Shown piece by piece: positions 34,244 to 43,306 of a DNA stretch of 64,000 nucleotides; positions within the stretch are counted from its first letter, which is position 1; each line of letters begins with the position of its first letter. A program made the translations under genes and the position numbers. The stretch is from contig CAXXGA010000002.1 of the NCBI GenBank assembly GCA_963678585.2, positions 1,674,001 through 1,738,000 of the forward strand, read 5' to 3'. The notes beneath the pieces were generated by a model, which worked only from the letters and a program-made list of their open reading frames with translations, was not told the DNA's origin and made no database searches. Source of the stretch: Breoghania sp963678585. Lineage in GTDB: Bacteria; Pseudomonadota; Alphaproteobacteria; Rhizobiales; Stappiaceae.

Positions 34244-35728
34244 TCAGTGGCCCATCAGGTTTTCAAGAGCGCCCGGCTTGTCGTGAATGGCGAGCTGATC
34301 GACGATCGTCTCGCTGGCGGCATTCATGCCCACCAGTTCGACCGCCGCCCCTTCGCGACGGAACTTGAGCACAACCATGTCGAGCGCCGCAACCGACGAA
34401 ATATCCCAGATATGCGCCCGGCTCACGTCGATGACGACCTTGTCGAGCACCTCGCGGAAATCGAAGGCGGCGGTGAAATCCTCAGCCGAGGCGAAGAAGA
34501 GCTGGCCTTCCACCTTGTAGGTGCGCTCGCGCCCGTCGGCGGAGATCGAGGAGGTGACCCGGAAGATCTGCGCGATCTTGGCGGCGAAGAAGATGCCCGA
34601 CAGAAGCACGCCCACCAGCACGCCGATGGCGAGGTTATGCGTGAACACCACGCACACAACCGTGGCCAGCATCACCACCGACGAAGACCGCGGATGATCC
34701 TTCAGGTTCTTGATCGAGGACCACGAGAAGGTGCCGATGGACACCATGATCATGATCGCCACCAGCGCCGCCATGGGGATCTGCCCGACCCATTCGCCCA
34801 AAAGCACGATCATGAACAGCAGGAACATCCCTGCGCAGAAGGTGGAAAGCCGCCCGCGACCGCCCGACTTCACGTTGATCATCGACTGGCCGATCATCGC
34901 GCAGCCCGCCATGCCGCCGATGAAGCCGGAGGCGATGTTGCCGAGCCCCTGCCCCATGCACTCGCGGTTCTTGTCCGACGGCGTATCGGTCAGATCGTCC
35001 ACGATGGTGGCCGTCATCAGCGATTCCAGAAGGCCCACGGCCGCCACGCCCGCCGAATAGGGCAGGATGATCATCAGCGTATCGAGATTGAACGGAATGT
35101 CCGGGATCAGGAACACCGGGAACGTTGAGGGCAGTTCGCCCATGTCGCTCACGGTACGCAGATCGAGCCCGAGCGACATGGAAATCGCGGTCAGAACGAT
35201 GATGCAGATGAGCGGCGACGGCACGGCTTTCGTGAGATAGGGAAACAGGTAGATGATCGCGAGCCCGGCGGCGACGAAGACATAGGTCAGCATCGGCACG
35301 TCGATCAGTTCGGGCAGTTGCGCCATGAAGATGAGAATGGCGAGCGCATTGACGAAGCCGGTCATCACCGAGCGCGAGACGAAGCGCATCAGCTGGCCGA
35401 GCTTCAGGAACCCTGCCCCCACCTGCAGCACGCCCGCCAGCACCGAGGCCGCCAGCAGGTATTGCAACCCGTGGTCGCGAACCAGCGTGACCATGAGGAC
35501 CGCCGTGGCCGCCGTTGCGGCCGAAATCATGCCGGGCCGCCCGCCCGTGAACGCCAGCACCACCGCAATACAGAAGGAGGCATAGAGCCCGACCTTCGGA
35601 TCGACGCCAGCAATGATGGAAAAGGCGATGGCCTCGGGGATCAGCGCCAGGGCGACGACAAGCCCGGCGAGCACGTCGCCGCGAATGTTGCCGAACCATT
35701 GTTGACGATAAAGAGAAAGCGAAAGCAT
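34244..35728 (-). CDS. SulP-family anion transporter with C-terminal STAS domain
   Basis: 494 aa from the ATG at 35728. The N-terminal membrane domain has about 12-14 segments with family motifs GLVVALALIPEAIAFSIIAG and GGRPGMISAATAATAVLMV and the conserved GMAGCAMIGQSMINVKSGGR. The cytoplasmic STAS domain begins near residue 400 (DFREVLDKVVIDVSRAHIWD). SulP carriers move sulfate, bicarbonate or dicarboxylates by Na+ or H+ coupling; which one is open. A longer frame upstream to 35890 has no ribosome site and non-membrane composition. Operon partner: uspA. Confidence 0.92.
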   Translation of the reverse strand: MLSLSLYRQQWFGNIRGDVLAGLVVALALIPEAIAFSIIAGVDPKVGLYASFCIAVVLAFTGGRPGMISAATAATAVLMVTLVRDHGLQYLLAASVLAGVLQVGAGFLKLGQLMRFVSRSVMTGFVNALAILIFMAQLPELIDVPMLTYVFVAAGLAIIYLFPYLTKAVPSPLICIIVLTAISMSLGLDLRTVSDMGELPSTFPVFLIPDIPFNLDTLMIILPYSAGVAAVGLLESLMTATIVDDLTDTPSDKNRECMGQGLGNIASGFIGGMAGCAMIGQSMINVKSGGRGRLSTFCAGMFLLFMIVLLGEWVGQIPMAALVAIMIMVSIGTFSWSSIKNLKDHPRSSSVVMLATVVCVVFTHNLAIGVLVGVLLSGIFFAAKIAQIFRVTSSISADGRERTYKVEGQLFFASAEDFTAAFDFREVLDKVVIDVSRAHIWDISSVAALDMVVLKFRREGAAVELVGMNAASETIVDQLAIHDKPGALENLMGH

Positions 35729-36201
35729 TGGCGGTTCCGAAAGAAGGCGGTTTTCCAAAAAGCGGCACCTTCCGAAAGGAAAGGGCTCACTCGACACAGG
35801 CATTCCGCAGCGGACGCGCGACTTACGGTGCGACCGGGGAAGTCTTTGCCTGCGGAAAAGAAGAGGTGAACGGACTATCGTTTTCCGCACCCGGCGAAAC
35901 GATCAGCCTGTGCAAGACACACATGCCGACATTGCGCGTTCACCTCGCAGGTTTTGCCCCGAAGATCAATCGGAATATGCCGCGCAGCCGATCCGGCCGG
36001 GATCAGGACCATCCGTAACTTGCGCAAGCCGGCAGCTCTGCTCACCCTCCCCGTCCCGGAGCCCCCTGCCCCTCCACGAACTTACGTAGCACCTTTCGAG
36101 ATACGCATTGGGGACCAAAGCGAAAACTAGGTATTGTTATCAGTATATATATCAATCTCACGTGAATACACTATTCGCACGACATCAAATTACCACAGGC
36201 A
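35729..36201. other. Intergenic region between sulP and the sensor kinase
   Basis: 473 bp between divergent genes. The last 100 bp (36100-36190) are AT-rich and probably hold the kinase promoter. No gene, terminator or known operator is seen. Confidence 0.6.
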
Positions 36202-38862
36202 ATGAGCCGTCACATGCCTCGTACCCTATTCGCTCGTTTCAATTCGCTAAAGGTCAGAGTTCTTGGCCTTGTTTTTCTATGTATTGTCGCAAGTTCTGCT
36301 GTAATCGGCTATATTGTCTATGAAAAGGTACGAGAAATTACCCGGGAGCAGGCCATAGCCCTGCTTTCCGCAGAAACGCGACTGGTTTCGCAACGTTTCA
36401 ACGACGTCTACGCCAACATTGCCAACCAATTGCATACGCTTGCGAACACGCCGCCGATTTCCGGCATCATTCGCGCCAGAATGAGTGACGGGAGCAATCC
36501 GAACGACGGCTCGACTTTGGATCAATGGCGCAAGCGCCTCGCAACCATCTTCCAGGCCGTCCTCAGGCAGCACCCGGAGTATTTCCAGATCCGGCTGATC
36601 CTGGCGGCCGAAAACGGCAAGGAAATCGTGCGCGCCGACAAAACGGCCCTGGGTATTCGCGTTACGGCCCCTGAGCGGTTGCAGGAAAAAGCGGGCGAAT
36701 CCTATTTCCGGTTCGGCATGAGCGCCCGCTCCGGTCAGGTCGTGTTCTCCAACATCACGCTGAACCGGGAAGAGGGGAAAGTCGATCCGAGAAACATCCG
36801 GACAATTCGCGGAATCCTGCCGATTGACGACGCGGACGGGAACCGTTTCGGCCTGCTGGTGATCAACATCGACTACGAGATGATGCTGCGCAACGCCTTC
36901 CGCCTTATTGCGGATCGATACCACGCGGTTGCCATCAACAGCGCGGGCGAATTCATGGAGCGTCAGCGGAACGGGAAGACAGAGGATCTGAGACTCCAAA
37001 GCACCGAGCCCGACGCGCCCTCTCCGCCGCCTGTAATAGACGCAATCGCCGAGGCCACCTCGGAAGAAGGGCTTGTCGAGGTCGGCGACGAGGTCGCCTA
37101 TTTCTTTCACGACAGCGGCAAGTTCGCCCAGGAGGCGACCCGTATGGGCTTTTCGCTCATGGTGCCGCGGGCGGAATTCTATGAACCGGTAAGCCGCGTC
37201 CAGAAGCAGTTGGTGTTCACCTCTCTGGTCGCCTCCACCATTTTCAGCCTGTTGGCGATGCTCCTTGCACGTTTCGTGGTGAACCCCCTCACCTCGCTCA
37301 CCAACCAGATCAGCCATGCGACACGGCGGGAACTCATCGAGACACTGCCGACGGACCGGACCGATGAAATCGGCGACATCGCCCAGTCCTTCAAGAAGCG
37401 TGCGGAGGCGCTCGTGGACAGCGAAATTCGGTCCTGCGCCATCGTCGACAATGTCATGGACGGCCTGATCCTCGTCAACGACGAGGGAAAGATCGAGGCA
37501 TTCAACCGAAGTTGCGAACGGATGTTCGGCTACAAGGCCGACGAGATCATCGGAGAGCACATCAGCAAGCTCATGCCGAACCGGTTTTCCGACGGGGAAG
37601 AAAGTCTCGAAGAAATCGAGCCGCCACAGGATGACGACACGTTTTCCGGCCAATTGCGCGAAACCGATGCAACGACCAAAAGCGGCCGGACGCTGCCGAT
37701 CGAAATCGCTGTCTGCCGGCTGAACCTGTCCGGCAAGACGAAGTACTCCGGGGTCATTCGCGATATCACCGCGCGACGGGAACTGGAGCGGGCGCGCGCC
37801 GAATTCGTCGCAACCGTCAGCCACGAATTGCGCACGCCGCTGACATCGATCCGAGGCGCACTGGTGCTGATCGAGCATATTTTGCCCGATACGCTGCCGG
37901 ACAAGGCGATGCGCATGATCGAGATGGCCCAGAAGAATACGAAACGCCTCATCATGCTGGTCAACGACATTCTGGATTTCGAGAAACTGCAGGCGCAAAA
38001 GACGGCGTTCCGCCTCGCCTATGCCGATCTGAACCACGAGGTCGAGACGGCCGTGGAACTGAACGGCACCTATGCCCAGGATCGCGGTGTGACGCTGCAG
38101 GCGGATCTCTCCGACAGGCCGCTTGTCGCAACGGTGGACAAGGAAAGGCTGCAGCAGGTTCTGGCCAACCTGATTTCCAACGGAGCCAAGTTTTCGCCCG
38201 GCGGCGGAACCGTGAAAGTCGGGGTGAGCCGCAACGGTCGCCGCGCGCAGATCTATGTCGCGGACCACGGCGAAGGCATTCCCGAACATTTCCGCCATCA
38301 GATATTCACCCCCTTCAGTCAGGCGGTTCGGGGCGAAAACACGAAAATAGGCGGAACCGGCCTCGGACTGGCCATCTCCAAGAAACTCATCGAAGGCATG
38401 GGTGGCACAATCGAATACGAGACCGAGGAAGGCGTGGGCACCACGTTCCGGCTCCTGTTCGACATCAGCGAACCGCGGTTGGACGAGATATCGCCCCCCG
38501 GCTCGGAGCGCAAAAGGCCGCTCGGACTTCACCTTGAGGACGATCCGGACTTCGCCGAGGTCCTGAGGGTCGGGCTCGAACAGGATCTTCAGCTGCGCCA
38601 TGCATCAACACTGGACGAAGCGAGATCTCAACTTCGCGAGAACGCGTTCGATTTCATCATCATCGACAGGGCCATGGGCGAAGAGAACGGCCTCGACCTG
38701 ATTGACGAAATCCCGAACCCGGAAACGACGACCATCATCGTCCTGACCGCGATTGACGAACTCATCGAGGACCTGCGCGTTGACATGACCCTTGTCAAGT
38801 CGAAGACGATGACGACGTCGGCCATCACCAGCATTCTGGGTCTAATGAAAGAAAACGCCTGA
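36202..38862 (+). CDS. Hybrid sensor histidine kinase with HAMP, PAS and C-terminal receiver domain
   Basis: 886 aa. Membrane helix 1 at about residues 18-38 and helix 2 at about 336-356 bracket a roughly 295-residue periplasmic sensor domain, probably dCACHE-like. A HAMP linker (LARFVVNPLTSLTNQI) and a PAS domain (about 410-525, with DGLILVNDEGKIEAFNRS) follow. The HisKA phosphorylation site is His541 in ATVSHELRTPLTS. The ATPase domain has ADHGEGIPEHF and GGTGLGLAISKKL. The receiver at about 770-880 has an acidic pair in HLEDDPDF, Asp822 in DFIIIDRAM and the lysine in LVKSKT. The signal and output are unknown. No separate response regulator is adjacent; KtrAB follows on the same strand 300 bp later. 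Confidence 0.93.
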   Translation: MSRHMPRTLFARFNSLKVRVLGLVFLCIVASSAVIGYIVYEKVREITREQAIALLSAETRLVSQRFNDVYANIANQLHTLANTPPISGIIRARMSDGSNPNDGSTLDQWRKRLATIFQAVLRQHPEYFQIRLILAAENGKEIVRADKTALGIRVTAPERLQEKAGESYFRFGMSARSGQVVFSNITLNREEGKVDPRNIRTIRGILPIDDADGNRFGLLVINIDYEMMLRNAFRLIADRYHAVAINSAGEFMERQRNGKTEDLRLQSTEPDAPSPPPVIDAIAEATSEEGLVEVGDEVAYFFHDSGKFAQEATRMGFSLMVPRAEFYEPVSRVQKQLVFTSLVASTIFSLLAMLLARFVVNPLTSLTNQISHATRRELIETLPTDRTDEIGDIAQSFKKRAEALVDSEIRSCAIVDNVMDGLILVNDEGKIEAFNRSCERMFGYKADEIIGEHISKLMPNRFSDGEESLEEIEPPQDDDTFSGQLRETDATTKSGRTLPIEIAVCRLNLSGKTKYSGVIRDITARRELERARAEFVATVSHELRTPLTSIRGALVLIEHILPDTLPDKAMRMIEMAQKNTKRLIMLVNDILDFEKLQAQKTAFRLAYADLNHEVETAVELNGTYAQDRGVTLQADLSDRPLVATVDKERLQQVLANLISNGAKFSPGGGTVKVGVSRNGRRAQIYVADHGEGIPEHFRHQIFTPFSQAVRGENTKIGGTGLGLAISKKLIEGMGGTIEYETEEGVGTTFRLLFDISEPRLDEISPPGSERKRPLGLHLEDDPDFAEVLRVGLEQDLQLRHASTLDEARSQLRENAFDFIIIDRAMGEENGLDLIDEIPNPETTTIIVLTAIDELIEDLRVDMTLVKSKTMTTSAITSILGLMKENA

Positions 38863-39162
38863 GCATCGCCATTGCGGCAAGCACAGAAGCCGGAAAGCAG
38901 ATCCGGTGCGGGCAGCACCCCCGGCGTCCGCGCGCATCGCTCCTGATGCCGTTTCAAGGCGTTCACGGGGCTGGTGCGATTGCGGTTTCGAGAGGGTTTC
39001 GTAACGCGGAGTTTCCGGCTCGCACGAGAACACAGGCCGGGTGTTCGAGAATATGCCCGGCGCTCTCTCCTCTCTGCCCTGCCCTTTTCAAAGGCGAGCA
39101 TTGATTTCCGGCCTCAAATGCGGTCTTGCTCGGAGTAACAGGACAATCCGAAAGCCATTCCG
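38863..39162. other. Intergenic region between the sensor kinase and ktrA
   Basis: 300 bp on the plus-strand side. No terminator with a T run is obvious and no gene is supported. It presumably holds the ktrAB promoter. Confidence 0.55.
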
Positions 39163-39831
39163 TTGAAAACTCGCAGCTTTGCCGTAATCGGCCTTGGAAC
39201 CTTTGGTAGCACAGTCGCCACTGAACTTGCCCGGTTCGGGAACCCCGTGCTCGGCATCGACACGGACGAACGGACCGTGAGCCGTTTGGCCGATACGCTG
39301 TTCGAGACGATCATTGCGGATGGCAGGGACGATGCCGCGCTGAAAGAAGCGGGGGTCGGCAATTGCGATGTGGTGGTCATCACGATCGGGGAGGATCTCG
39401 AGGCAAACATTCTCTGCACGATGAATGTCAAGATGCTCGGGGTCGAGACGGTCTGGGTCAAGGCGATGAACCGCACGCATCACCGCATTCTGTCCAAACT
39501 CGGCGCGGATCGGGTGATCCTGCCGGAACAGGAAATCGGGCAGCACATCGGCCAGATGCTGCACAATCCCATGGTGCGGGACTACGTCAGCCTCGGCAAC
39601 GGGTATAGCGTCGTCGATCTGGTGGTGCCCGAGTTCCTCGACGGAACGCCTGTACAGGGGGCCGAGATCCTGAAGAAATACGATCTGCGCGCGCTCGGTG
39701 TGATGCGCGAAAGCCAGTTCTTCTCCTGCGAGACCGGGGAACTGGTCCTCAAGGAGGGCGACAAGCTGTTGCTGCTCGGCAAGCGGTTGGACCTGCGGAA
39801 TTTCGGGGATGATCTCCGCGCGAGGCAATAG
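39163..39831 (+). CDS. ktrA: Potassium uptake regulatory subunit KtrA (RCK domain protein)
   Basis: 222 aa. The only usable start is TTG at 39163, because an in-frame stop lies a few codons before it and no ATG follows for many codons. An RCK_N Rossmann domain (SFAVIGLGTFGSTVATELAR, GxGxFG nucleotide motif) ends with an acidic residue in LGIDTDERTV, and a C-terminal RCK_C domain (DLRALGVMRESQFFSCETGE) follows. KtrA forms a cytoplasmic octameric ring that gates KtrB in response to ATP/ADP or NAD(H). It is followed 3 bp later by ktrB, so they are co-translated. Confidence 0.93.
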   Translation: MKTRSFAVIGLGTFGSTVATELARFGNPVLGIDTDERTVSRLADTLFETIIADGRDDAALKEAGVGNCDVVVITIGEDLEANILCTMNVKMLGVETVWVKAMNRTHHRILSKLGADRVILPEQEIGQHIGQMLHNPMVRDYVSLGNGYSVVDLVVPEFLDGTPVQGAEILKKYDLRALGVMRESQFFSCETGELVLKEGDKLLLLGKRLDLRNFGDDLRARQ

Positions 39832-39834
39832 CCC

Positions 39835-41169
39835 GTGCTGCACCTGTCGCTGAAAAAGAATGCCCCGCATCTTCCCCCGCCTCTGGTGCTGGTGCTCGTC
39901 TATGGGGCCTTGATCCTTTCGGGAACCGTCGCGCTCAAACTGCCCTGGGCGACCGTCGGTCCGATCACATGGTCCGACGCGGCCTTTTCGGCCACTTCGG
40001 CGGTGACGGTGACAGGACTTGTCGTCCTCGATACCGGCTCGGATTTCACCTTGTTCGGACAAGTCGTCCTGGCCATCCTGATCCAGCTCGGTGGCCTCGG
40101 TCTCATGGCCTTTGCAGTGCTGATCCTGACGATGCTGGGCCTTCCGGTCGGTTTCACGCACCGCCTTTATCTGCGCGAAGACCTGAACCAGACCTCTGCC
40201 GCAGACCTCTTGAAGCTGACGAAGGTGATTTTTCGGGTCGTGCTCTTGTGCGAACTGGCCGGCGCGGCGTTGCTGGCTCTGGTCTTCGTGCCGGAGCTTG
40301 GATGGGGCAAGGGACTTTGGTCAGCGGCCTTTCATTCCGTCTCTGCATTCAACAATGCGGGATTCTCGCTGTTTCCCGACAGTTTGAGCCATTGGGTCGG
40401 CAATCCCCTCATCAACATCGTCGTGCCACTGCTTTTCATATTCGGCGGCCTCGGATTTACGGTCGTTTCCGACGTCTGGAGCAAGCGGCAATGGCACCGT
40501 TTCTCGCTGCATACGAAGCTGATGCTGATCGGGACTGCGGTGCTCCTGTTTTGGTCCACCGTGTCTTTCGCGGCGATGGAGTGGAACAATCCCGCGACGC
40601 TCGGCCCGCTCGCGTGGCCTGCACGGCTGTGGGCGAGCTGGTTTCAGGCGGCCTCGGCGCGAACGGCCGGGTTCAACACCGTCGATCTCGCCGGGGTGAA
40701 CGACAGCACGACCTTGATGTTGATGATGCTCATGGTGATCGGAGCGGGCAGCACGTCCACCGGCGGCGGGATCAAGGTGACGACGTTCATCGTACTGCTG
40801 CTGGCGACTGTCGCCTTTTTCAGACGCAAGCAGGACATAGACGTGTTCGGGCGCAGACTGGGCGCGGAACAGATTATGAAAGTGCTTGCGCTCGCGATGA
40901 TGAGCCTGCTGCTGATCCTGACGTCCCTGTTTTTCATGCTGCTGTTCCACGAAGGCGAATTTCTCGATCTCGCGTTCGAGACCATTTCGGCCTTCGCAAC
41001 GGTCGGGACGTCGCGCGGAGTGACGGGCGATTTCGATACGGCGGGCCGGATCATCGTCATGTTCATCATGTTCGTCGGCCGCGTCGGACCGCTAACGCTC
41101 GGCTTTCTTCTGGCGACACGGCAGCCCAAGCGGATTTCCTATCCGGCGGGCACCGTCTATCTGGGCTGA
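39835..41169 (+). CDS. ktrB: Potassium/sodium-coupled uptake channel subunit KtrB (TrkH/Ktr family)
   Basis: 444 aa from GTG at 39835. Four M1-P-M2 repeats are visible, with pore glycines in SAVTVTGLVVLD, SAFNNAGFSLFP, ARTAGFNTVDLA and SAFATVGTSRGV. The intramembrane loop is glycine-rich (MVIGAGSTSTGGGIKVTTF), a KtrB hallmark that controls K+ flux. It sits in the inner membrane and works with KtrA. The island's decayed flank begins 25 bp after its stop, so any original downstream gene or terminator may have been displaced. Confidence 0.95.
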   Translation: MLHLSLKKNAPHLPPPLVLVLVYGALILSGTVALKLPWATVGPITWSDAAFSATSAVTVTGLVVLDTGSDFTLFGQVVLAILIQLGGLGLMAFAVLILTMLGLPVGFTHRLYLREDLNQTSAADLLKLTKVIFRVVLLCELAGAALLALVFVPELGWGKGLWSAAFHSVSAFNNAGFSLFPDSLSHWVGNPLINIVVPLLFIFGGLGFTVVSDVWSKRQWHRFSLHTKLMLIGTAVLLFWSTVSFAAMEWNNPATLGPLAWPARLWASWFQAASARTAGFNTVDLAGVNDSTTLMLMMLMVIGAGSTSTGGGIKVTTFIVLLLATVAFFRRKQDIDVFGRRLGAEQIMKVLALAMMSLLLILTSLFFMLLFHEGEFLDLAFETISAFATVGTSRGVTGDFDTAGRIIVMFIMFVGRVGPLTLGFLLATRQPKRISYPAGTVYLG

Positions 41170-41193
41170 GCCTGCCCTTCCCCTTGGAAACCG

Positions 41194-41366
41194 GATCGTT
41201 GCACGCCGTGGCGCTCCACCGACAGGAACGATGCAACACGGCCATTTGCGGCCCGTCTGAGGTCAGACGGCGCGCGAACGCGCAGATACCGGACATTTCC
41301 GAACGGGGGGAGATGGCATGGAAAGAAGAGACATTGCGCACCTGTTGGCGCACCGAGAACCCGGCA
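41194..41366 (-). pseudogene. Decayed N-terminal fragment of a second tyrosine integrase (island fossil)
   Basis: This stretch aligns with 48973-49161, which encodes the first roughly 48 residues and leader of the intact integrase, at about 80 percent identity by eye. A 2-bp deletion near GAACGGGGGGAGATGGCAT breaks the frame after about codon 8 and a further 1-bp indel follows. No rest of the integrase remains; ktrB ends just beside it. It lies outside the distal att site, so it belongs to an older element that used the same tRNA-Val target. Confidence 0.75.
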
Positions 41367-41424
41367 AAACGGGTTTATGCAATGAAATCAACGAGAAAGA
41401 ATGGTGGGCGGTGAGAGACTCGAA
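41367..41424 (-). repeat. Distal attachment site (att) of the tRNA-Val island
   Basis: 58 bp identical to 49162-49219, in the same orientation. The last 24 bp (41401-41424) reproduce the 3' end of tRNA-Val including the CCA, the acceptor strand and half of the T arm, the usual crossover segment of tyrosine integrases. The copy stops at exactly the base where the intact tRNA continues. Confidence 0.93.
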
Positions 41425-41587
41425 GTCTGAGAGGCCGCCCGTTAGTCGTTGATTTTATTGCGCTATTTCCGGCGCAGGATGAATGTTGTGTACCAACGGA
41501 GTGCACTGGGGTCAAGCACCCAATAACCTGCACTTTCTTTGAGCTAGCGCTATAGTACCTACCGGACTCATTCGCAACGGAAGTTCG

Positions 41588-43000
41588 GTGATATTAATGG
41601 CAGACACAATAGTTGACGAGAGCTGCATTGAACCAGAGAGAGGCTTATCGGGACGAATAACCATCGATCCATTCTCCATCACATTAGCTCTGTACGATTA
41701 TGATCGCCGATCAGGCCTCCATGAACAGGACAGCTTTATTAATATTAAAACATGCACAGCACACTTTTGTACGCTCGTTGGATGTACTAGAACTCTTCTT
41801 CGTTCTTTCTCAAGAACTGAATCCGTAGTCAAGCATCAGATTGAAGCGAACTACGCACTTATCGGTTCACGGAATTTCCGCCCTGAAGAAGCGATCTCAA
41901 TCGTTGAGTTTTGCCTACCGGAAGCTCCCCAGTCTTTGTTCTACAACGAACATCAGGAAATTGATTCTGAAGAATATGGTTCGGATTTCGTACACATAGA
42001 CCGGACTTATGAGTCGCGCCTAGAAATATCAAAGTTCGGCTGCGAAGATATTACGATAACGATATCTAAGAAGAGATGCCTAGGAATTGTTACGAAAGAC
42101 AATATCGGCTCTGATCCTACGTGGATATCAATCGAATATTCAAATCCCGTCCCGTGGCAAGAGTTTATGCGCATACCATTCCACACAGAGGTATTTTTTG
42201 CGCTATCAGAGGGCCGACCATTACGCATGAAGGGCATCGGACTAAGGATGCACCGCGAGCACTGCACTCTCCAAGACAAAGATCATCAAGACGAATTTGA
42301 GCTGTACCAGGCATCTGATCAGTCTCTGAGACTGCCACGAGAGACTTTTGGTAGCGAACCATTATTCCGTATCAGTGACAACGCAGAGCGATCAATCACT
42401 GTTGCCGCGCTAAGAGCTTGGATCGATAGGCGGAGCGACTGGGACGTTGTCTATTGGTGCGCGTCTCAATTTATCGATGACTCACACCTAACGACCCGCG
42501 GCGGCTTACTACGTGCGATGGCATGGTTTGAGGCGATCCCTACCTACAAGATGGATGATCTCGTATCCCGACGAGGTATCGAGAAGCTCTATGAGCAAGT
42601 ACGCGCGATGAGTGAATTCGAAACGCTTTCCATCCCTAACGATCGTCTCAAGCAAGTTCTTGGAGAGATGCGCCGTCTTCCGTTGAATGAACGAATTGAG
42701 AAAGCGTATCAAGATATATCTCGCGCGCTCGGCGACAGGTATTTTCTCAGCTCATTTATCGATGACTGCAAACTTGCAAAGAAGATAAGAGATAACGCTG
42801 CGCACGGAAACCCGCCCGATCTGGAAAATGACTTCGGGACATTACTTCGAGCCTCATCGGCAATCGAGACACTAGCTCTGTTTGCCACGATCATTTCATT
42901 GGGCGTCGTCCCAACACGGATCGGGAGGATTATGAGCCAGAACACCCCACACCCATATGCTTCGTATGCTTCGTGGGTGCCCCCGCCGGAAGAAGGCTGA
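41588..43000 (+). CDS. ApeA-like HEPN protein, candidate anti-phage defence
   Basis: 470 aa from GTG at 41588 (CGGAAG before it; an ATG three codons later is the alternative). The N-terminal half, with SGRITIDPFSITLALYDYD and NYALIGSRNFRPEEAISIVE, resembles the ApeA N-terminal domain. The C-terminal half is helical and carries the HEPN RNase motif R-x4-H in KKIRDNAAHGNPPD (Arg401 and His406). ApeA proteins are single-gene abortive-infection systems thought to cut RNA on phage infection. Base composition is far more AT-rich than the chromosome, pointing to recent transfer. It is soluble and alone in its transcript. The HEPN call is firm; the ApeA call is moderate. Confidence 0.75.
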   Translation: MILMADTIVDESCIEPERGLSGRITIDPFSITLALYDYDRRSGLHEQDSFINIKTCTAHFCTLVGCTRTLLRSFSRTESVVKHQIEANYALIGSRNFRPEEAISIVEFCLPEAPQSLFYNEHQEIDSEEYGSDFVHIDRTYESRLEISKFGCEDITITISKKRCLGIVTKDNIGSDPTWISIEYSNPVPWQEFMRIPFHTEVFFALSEGRPLRMKGIGLRMHREHCTLQDKDHQDEFELYQASDQSLRLPRETFGSEPLFRISDNAERSITVAALRAWIDRRSDWDVVYWCASQFIDDSHLTTRGGLLRAMAWFEAIPTYKMDDLVSRRGIEKLYEQVRAMSEFETLSIPNDRLKQVLGEMRRLPLNERIEKAYQDISRALGDRYFLSSFIDDCKLAKKIRDNAAHGNPPDLENDFGTLLRASSAIETLALFATIISLGVVPTRIGRIMSQNTPHPYASYASWVPPPEEG

Positions 43001-43306
43001 AAAACGAGCAAAAATCCGAAGCGGCAACCCTCGACAGGTGATGAGTGCGCGTTCCCCCATAGGGTGCCTCGACCACTGCCGCAGCCTCCCCGACATTGGC
43101 ACGACAAACGTCCTTCGTGAGGCTGACGCTTCGTGCTGGCGGTGGATTAAGGGGACGCCAGCCCCCACGCGCCTTCCGTCGTCCGCAAGGGTATACCTCC
43201 ACGGACACCCTGCGTTGCCCCTGCCAGCCTGTCCGCAAGGGTTGACTTAGATCAACGGACATGCAATCTAACGGACACAGCCCTTTCGGACACATTCGGA
43301 GGCACC
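43001..43306. other. Intergenic region with repeated CGGACA words upstream of the serine recombinase
   Basis: 306 bp. GTCCGCAAGGGT occurs at 43181-43192 and 43231-43242. (A/T)CGGACA(C/T) occurs at 43201, 43254, 43271 and 43286, with the last three spaced about 15-17 bp. The pattern could be a recombinase or repressor binding region directly before the recombinase ribosome site. Confidence 0.5.

Noticed and set aside
36277..38601. 774-codon open frame on the minus strand opposite the sensor kinase
   Set aside because: Antisense of a gene with a full set of kinase motifs; no start signal and no recognisable domain.
43181..43300. Possible CRISPR-like repeat array
   Set aside because: Repeats are 7-12 bp with irregular spacing and no spacer architecture or cas genes; better seen as protein-binding words.
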